Positions 60,656 through 64,000 of a stretch of 64,000 nt of DNA are shown piece after piece. The notes beneath the pieces are model-generated. The model saw nothing but the letters and a program-made list of their open reading frames with translations. It had not been told where the DNA came from and made no database searches. The DNA is from Puniceicoccaceae bacterium 5H (lineage in GTDB: Bacteria > Verrucomicrobiota > Verrucomicrobiia > Opitutales > Oceanipulchritudinaceae), in contig WOUP01000001.1 in the NCBI GenBank assembly GCA_009772895.1, positions 186,001 through 250,000 of the forward strand, read 5' to 3'. The translations under genes and the position numbers were made by a program. How positions within the stretch are numbered: position 1 is the first letter of the stretch; every line of letters begins with the position of its first letter.

Positions 60656-61005
60656 GGCGCTCGAAAGAGTTAAGGGAAGTTATCCGGTAGATCAGATGCC
60701 ATGATCGGTAGAAGAAACACTCCGTCGATGCAAGACCTAATATTACAAAATTTAATGACAGGCCGGAAGCATGATAAGCATTACGTATGATAGGCGAAGA
60801 GTGCCTACTTTTGACACCCCATTGTCAGGAGTGCGAGCAATCGGCCGCTTGTTGACTGAAAGATGCCAATAAATGCTTATGCCGGAATGGGTTTACCATA
60901 AGAAATGCTTAATAAAAAGCTTGGCTCGTATCAGTAAATCTACCAAAGTCATGTCCGTAGCGCCCCACGGCGCACCCAATCTGCCACATCATCTTCGAAA
61001 CTGCG
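60656..61005. promoter_or_regulatory. Divergent promoter region between the decarboxylase operon and mutAB
   Basis: A 350-base, AT-rich spacer holds both promoters and no credible gene. Visible elements are the inverted repeat at 60812-60827, a TTGACT at about 60853 that could be a plus-strand -35 box, and several repeats of an AATGCTTA-like motif (in TAATGCTTATCAT on the minus strand, AAATGCTTAT and AAATGCTTAA on the plus). The motif repeats suggest a shared regulator binding several sites. Exact start sites cannot be set. Confidence 0.45.
60812..60827. promoter_or_regulatory. TGACA-N6-TGTCA inverted repeat, possible operator
   Basis: The perfect 5-base arms sit near the centre of the mce/mutA divergent spacer. 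The position suits a regulator controlling both directions. No regulator gene is adjacent. Confidence 0.35.
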
Positions 61006-63150
61006 ATGGCAAAAGACGTAGAGCAAACCGAGTCCCAGAACCCACGCCTTTTGGAGGAGTTCTCTCCCCACACCTACGAACAATGGAAGGAAGCCGCTGA
61101 CAAGCTGCTGAAAGGCGCTCCGTTCGAAAAGGTCATGATCACGCCGACTTACGAAGGCTTTGATCTGCAGCCCCTCTATACGTATGAGCATGCGAAAAAG
61201 CTCGTGCAATGGGGCGACGACCTGCCCGGCAAGGGCACGAAGGTGCGCGGCGGCAGCAACGGCGGCTACCGCCAACAACCCTGGTGGATTTCGCAGGAGC
61301 TGACCCTCGCCACCCCGAAGGAGTTCAACACGATCGCCCGCCACGAGCTGGAAAACGGGCAGAACGAGTTGAACGTCTGGCTCGACAAGCCGGGCCGCGA
61401 CGGGGTTGATCCCGACGACTCCTGCGCGGAGAGCGTCGGCGTATGCGGCACGTCCCTCGTGGGCGTGAGCGATCTGGCGCAAATGTTCAACGGGGTCTAC
61501 CTCAATTACATTTCCGTCTACTGGCGCGCGGGCCTCAGCCCGGTGGCCCTGGCCGGTCTTTACTTCGCTTATGCGGAGCGCGCGGGCATCGACCCGAAAG
61601 ACCTCAAGGGCTGCATCGAGGCCGATCCGATCGGCTTCCTCGCCGAAAACGGTCGTCTGCCCTTTGAATTGAGCCACGCCTACGACGAGATGGCGGCGCT
61701 CACGGCCTATGTGGCGGACAATGCCCCGGCCCTGCAGTCCATCGGGGTGCAAACGCACGTCTATCATAATGCGGGCGGCGCCTCCCACCAGGAGATGGCT
61801 TTTGCCCTCGCCACCGGCGTTGAATACCTGCGTGCTATGCAGGCTCGCGGCCTGAAGGCTGAAAAGGTAGCCCCGCGCATGCGTTTCAGCATGTCGATTG
61901 GCCCCAACTACTTTATCGAGATCGCGAAGTTCCGGGCCATGCGCATGCTCTGGAACAAGGTGTTGGAAGGTTTCGAGGTGCCGGAAGCGGCCCGCGATAT
62001 CTATTTGCACGCCCGCACCGGTCTCTGGAACAAGACCAAGACCGACCCCTACGTCAACATGCTGCGCACCTGCACCGAGGGCTTCAGCGCCGTCGTCGCG
62101 GGCGTGAACGGGCTGACGGTCGGGGCGTTCGACGAGATCATCCGCGAGCCGGATGCCTTCTCGCGCCGCGTTTCCCGCAACCTGCACCACATTCTGGCCG
62201 AAGAGTGCGACCTCACGAAGGTGATCGACCCGGCCGGTGGTTCCTGGGCGGTGGAAAGCCTCACCGAGCAAATGGCCGAGAGCGCCTGGAAGCTGTTCCA
62301 GGAAATTGAAACGGCTGGCGGCATGGTCCAGGCCCTGCGCGACGGCTTCCCGCAGATCAAGACGCAGGAAGTGCTCGCCCAGAAGATGAAAAAGATCCAC
62401 CAGCGCCGCGACGTGATTGTGGGGACGAACAATTACCCCAATCCGATCGAGAAGGCGCTCGAGCCGCGCAACATCGATTACAAGGCCACCGCCGACGAGC
62501 GCTCCAACGCCGCCAAGAAGGCGCGGGAGCAGGCCGTGAAAGGTGGCACCCACAGTGCGTTGCAGTGCCTCAGTCAGGCCGATCCGGTCGCCGACCCAGG
62601 CGTGGTCGTAGCGGCGGTTGCCGCAGCCAAGGCAGGCATGACGCTCGGCCAGATCAACGCTGCCTTACGCGAAAACAAGTCGGGTAGCGAACAGGTCGAG
62701 CCGCTGAAGATGCAGCGTGCCAGTGAGACTTACGAAACCCTGCGGGCGGAAGCCGAAGCACTGGGGGACAAGGCCCGTATCCTGCAAGTCAACTTCGGCC
62801 CCAGCCGCCGCTACCGTGGACGGGCCGACTGGACGAGCGCCTTCTTCCGCGTGGGTGGCTTCCAGGTCCTCTCCGACACCGACTTCAACACGGTCGAGGA
62901 AGCCGTGGCCGCCGCCAACGAATCGCAGGCGCCGATCGCGGTCATTACCTCCGACGACCAGACCTACGCCGAATCCGCGGTAGAGCTCGCCAAGGCCCTC
63001 AAGCAGGCCCGCCCGAGCCTTTACCTGATCCTCGCCGGTGCGCCGGGCGACAATGAAGCCGCCTTCAAGGAAGCCGGGGTCGATACCTTCGTGCACGTCC
63101 GCGTGAACAACTACGAGATGAACCAACAACTGGTGCAACGCCTCAAGTAG
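61006..63150 (+). CDS. mutA: Methylmalonyl-CoA mutase small subunit
   Basis: The 714-residue protein resembles the catalytically inactive small subunit of heterodimeric methylmalonyl-CoA mutase. A barrel domain covers most of the length ([95 protein letters not shown]). The C-terminal cobalamin-like domain lacks the DxHxxG motif; the equivalent stretch reads [14 protein letters not shown]. This is expected for the small subunit, which supports the B12-carrying MutB. It is followed after five bases by mutB, and the pair is divergent from the epimerase and decarboxylase operon. Confidence 0.95.
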   Translation: MAKDVEQTESQNPRLLEEFSPHTYEQWKEAADKLLKGAPFEKVMITPTYEGFDLQPLYTYEHAKKLVQWGDDLPGKGTKVRGGSNGGYRQQPWWISQELTLATPKEFNTIARHELENGQNELNVWLDKPGRDGVDPDDSCAESVGVCGTSLVGVSDLAQMFNGVYLNYISVYWRAGLSPVALAGLYFAYAERAGIDPKDLKGCIEADPIGFLAENGRLPFELSHAYDEMAALTAYVADNAPALQSIGVQTHVYHNAGGASHQEMAFALATGVEYLRAMQARGLKAEKVAPRMRFSMSIGPNYFIEIAKFRAMRMLWNKVLEGFEVPEAARDIYLHARTGLWNKTKTDPYVNMLRTCTEGFSAVVAGVNGLTVGAFDEIIREPDAFSRRVSRNLHHILAEECDLTKVIDPAGGSWAVESLTEQMAESAWKLFQEIETAGGMVQALRDGFPQIKTQEVLAQKMKKIHQRRDVIVGTNNYPNPIEKALEPRNIDYKATADERSNAAKKAREQAVKGGTHSALQCLSQADPVADPGVVVAAVAAAKAGMTLGQINAALRENKSGSEQVEPLKMQRASETYETLRAEAEALGDKARILQVNFGPSRRYRGRADWTSAFFRVGGFQVLSDTDFNTVEEAVAAANESQAPIAVITSDDQTYAESAVELAKALKQARPSLYLILAGAPGDNEAAFKEAGVDTFVHVRVNNYEMNQQLVQRLK

Positions 63151-63155
63151 TAGCC

Positions 63156-64000
63156 ATGATTTCTCCTGATTTTAAGACGATCGACTGGAAACCGGCCGCC
63201 AGCCAGCCCACCCAGACCTATGGTGAGTGGAAGGCAGACCTGGAAAAACGCACGGGCCAAGACGCCGAGGAACTGGTCTGGCAGACGATGGAGCAGATCC
63301 CCGTCGAGCCGCTCTATACCAGCAATGCCTACGAGGGCATGGAGCACCTCGAGTATCAGGCCGGTATCGCACCGTTCTTGCGCGGGCCGTATGCCACGAT
63401 GTATGTGTTCCGCCCTTGGACGGTGCGCCAATACGCCGGCTTCTCCACGGCGGAAGAGTCCAACGCGTTTTATCGCCGCAACTTGGCCGCTGGTCAAAAG
63501 GGCCTCTCCGTAGCCTTCGACCTGGCGACGCACCGCGGCTATGACAGCGATCACAAGCGCGTGGTCGGGGACGTCGGCAAGGCCGGGGTGGCGATCGACT
63601 CGATCCTGGATATGCAGATCCTGTTCGACCGCATCCCGCTGGACAAGGTGTCCGTCTCCATGACGATGAACGGTGCGGTATTGCCGATCATGGCCTTCTA
63701 CATCGTCGCGGCCCTGGAGCAGGGCGCGAAGCTGGAAGACCTCAGCGGCACGATCCAGAATGACATCCTGAAGGAATACATGGTGCGGAATACCTACATC
63801 TATCCGCCCGAACCTTCGATGCGCATCATCGCGGATATCTTCGAGTTCACGTCGCAGAACATGCCGAAGTTCAACTCGATCTCGATCTCCGGCTACCACA
63901 TGCAGGAAGCGGGTGCGACGGCCGACCTCGAGATGGCCTACACCCTGGCCGACGGTCTCGAGTATCTCCGCACGGGTATCCAGGCCGGCATCGATGTCGA
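63156..64000 (+). CDS. mutB: Methylmalonyl-CoA mutase large subunit, 3' end cut by window
   Basis: The first 281 residues are visible with no stop before the window edge. They contain the substrate-binding segment [62 protein letters not shown] near residue 70. [62 protein letters not shown] and [16 protein letters not shown] follow. These are catalytic-barrel hallmarks of the active, adenosylcobalamin-dependent subunit that interconverts succinyl-CoA and (R)-methylmalonyl-CoA. The cobalamin domain would lie beyond the window. It starts five bases after mutA. Confidence 0.97.
   Translation, partial: MISPDFKTIDWKPAASQPTQTYGEWKADLEKRTGQDAEELVWQTMEQIPVEPLYTSNAYEGMEHLEYQAGIAPFLRGPYATMYVFRPWTVRQYAGFSTAEESNAFYRRNLAAGQKGLSVAFDLATHRGYDSDHKRVVGDVGKAGVAIDSILDMQILFDRIPLDKVSVSMTMNGAVLPIMAFYIVAALEQGAKLEDLSGTIQNDILKEYMVRNTYIYPPEPSMRIIADIFEFTSQNMPKFNSISISGYHMQEAGATADLEMAYTLADGLEYLRTGIQAGIDV

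Overview
The window looks like a chromosomal segment of a GC-rich, Gram-negative, polysaccharide-degrading bacterium, most probably a verrucomicrobion of the Opitutales/Puniceicoccales type. This is inferred from several signs: a long TonB-dependent receptor with an N-terminal SPFEV motif, a PEP-CTERM protein, paired glycan-degradation loci, few clear Shine-Dalgarno sites, and a Na+-pumping methylmalonyl-CoA decarboxylase beside methylmalonyl-CoA mutase. I see no insertion sequence, CRISPR array, rRNA or tRNA. Both window edges cut genes: a lyase-like gene at base 1 and mutB at base 64000.

Bases 1-20260 form a plant or algal glycan region. On the minus strand, a Gfo/Idh/MocA oxidoreductase, L-rhamnose mutarotase and a Tat-exported rhamnogalacturonan exolyase-like protein form a short operon facing a LacI-type regulator. 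A TonB-dependent receptor follows. Next is a five-gene operon, rhaB-lutA-lutB-lutC-rhaA, divergent from a DeoR-type regulator. It combines rhamnose isomerisation and phosphorylation with the LutABC lactate oxidation complex, but no rhamnulose-1-phosphate aldolase is present. A GH115 alpha-glucuronidase-like gene and a GH10 xylanase are divergent. The xylanase and the small exported protein after it share a Trp-rich C-terminal module.

Bases 20300-42600 are mostly housekeeping. They hold a TPP riboswitch with thiM-thiE, DAHP synthase, ygfZ, HU, a LysR regulator, yggS, a SirB1-type protein, aroE and prepilin peptidase. After these come a PEP-CTERM protein, a PRMT-like methyltransferase whose 3' end overlaps a phage-tail-collar-like gene, nadA, an MFS transporter, a PRC/BON protein and an M23 peptidase. 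The stretch ends with a TPR protein, an Rrf2 regulator, a luciferase-like oxidoreductase, an SLC13-type transporter, gluQ and a monothiol glutaredoxin. Bases 42600-55900 carry a large glutamate synthase subunit (no gltD nearby), a CysJ-like diflavin reductase, a DUF1573 protein, a GlxA-type AraC regulator, a divergent GAPDH, a Ski2-like helicase and trhO.

Bases 55900-64000 hold two divergent units that together convert succinyl-CoA to propionyl-CoA. On the minus strand lie methylmalonyl-CoA epimerase, carboxyltransferase (mmdA), the gamma subunit, an unusual HicB-like fusion protein, the biotin carrier and the membrane beta subunit. On the plus strand are mutA and mutB. The fusion protein joins a HicB-antitoxin-like domain to a copy of the C-terminal tail of the neighbouring gamma subunit. 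It is the most novel-looking element of the window.
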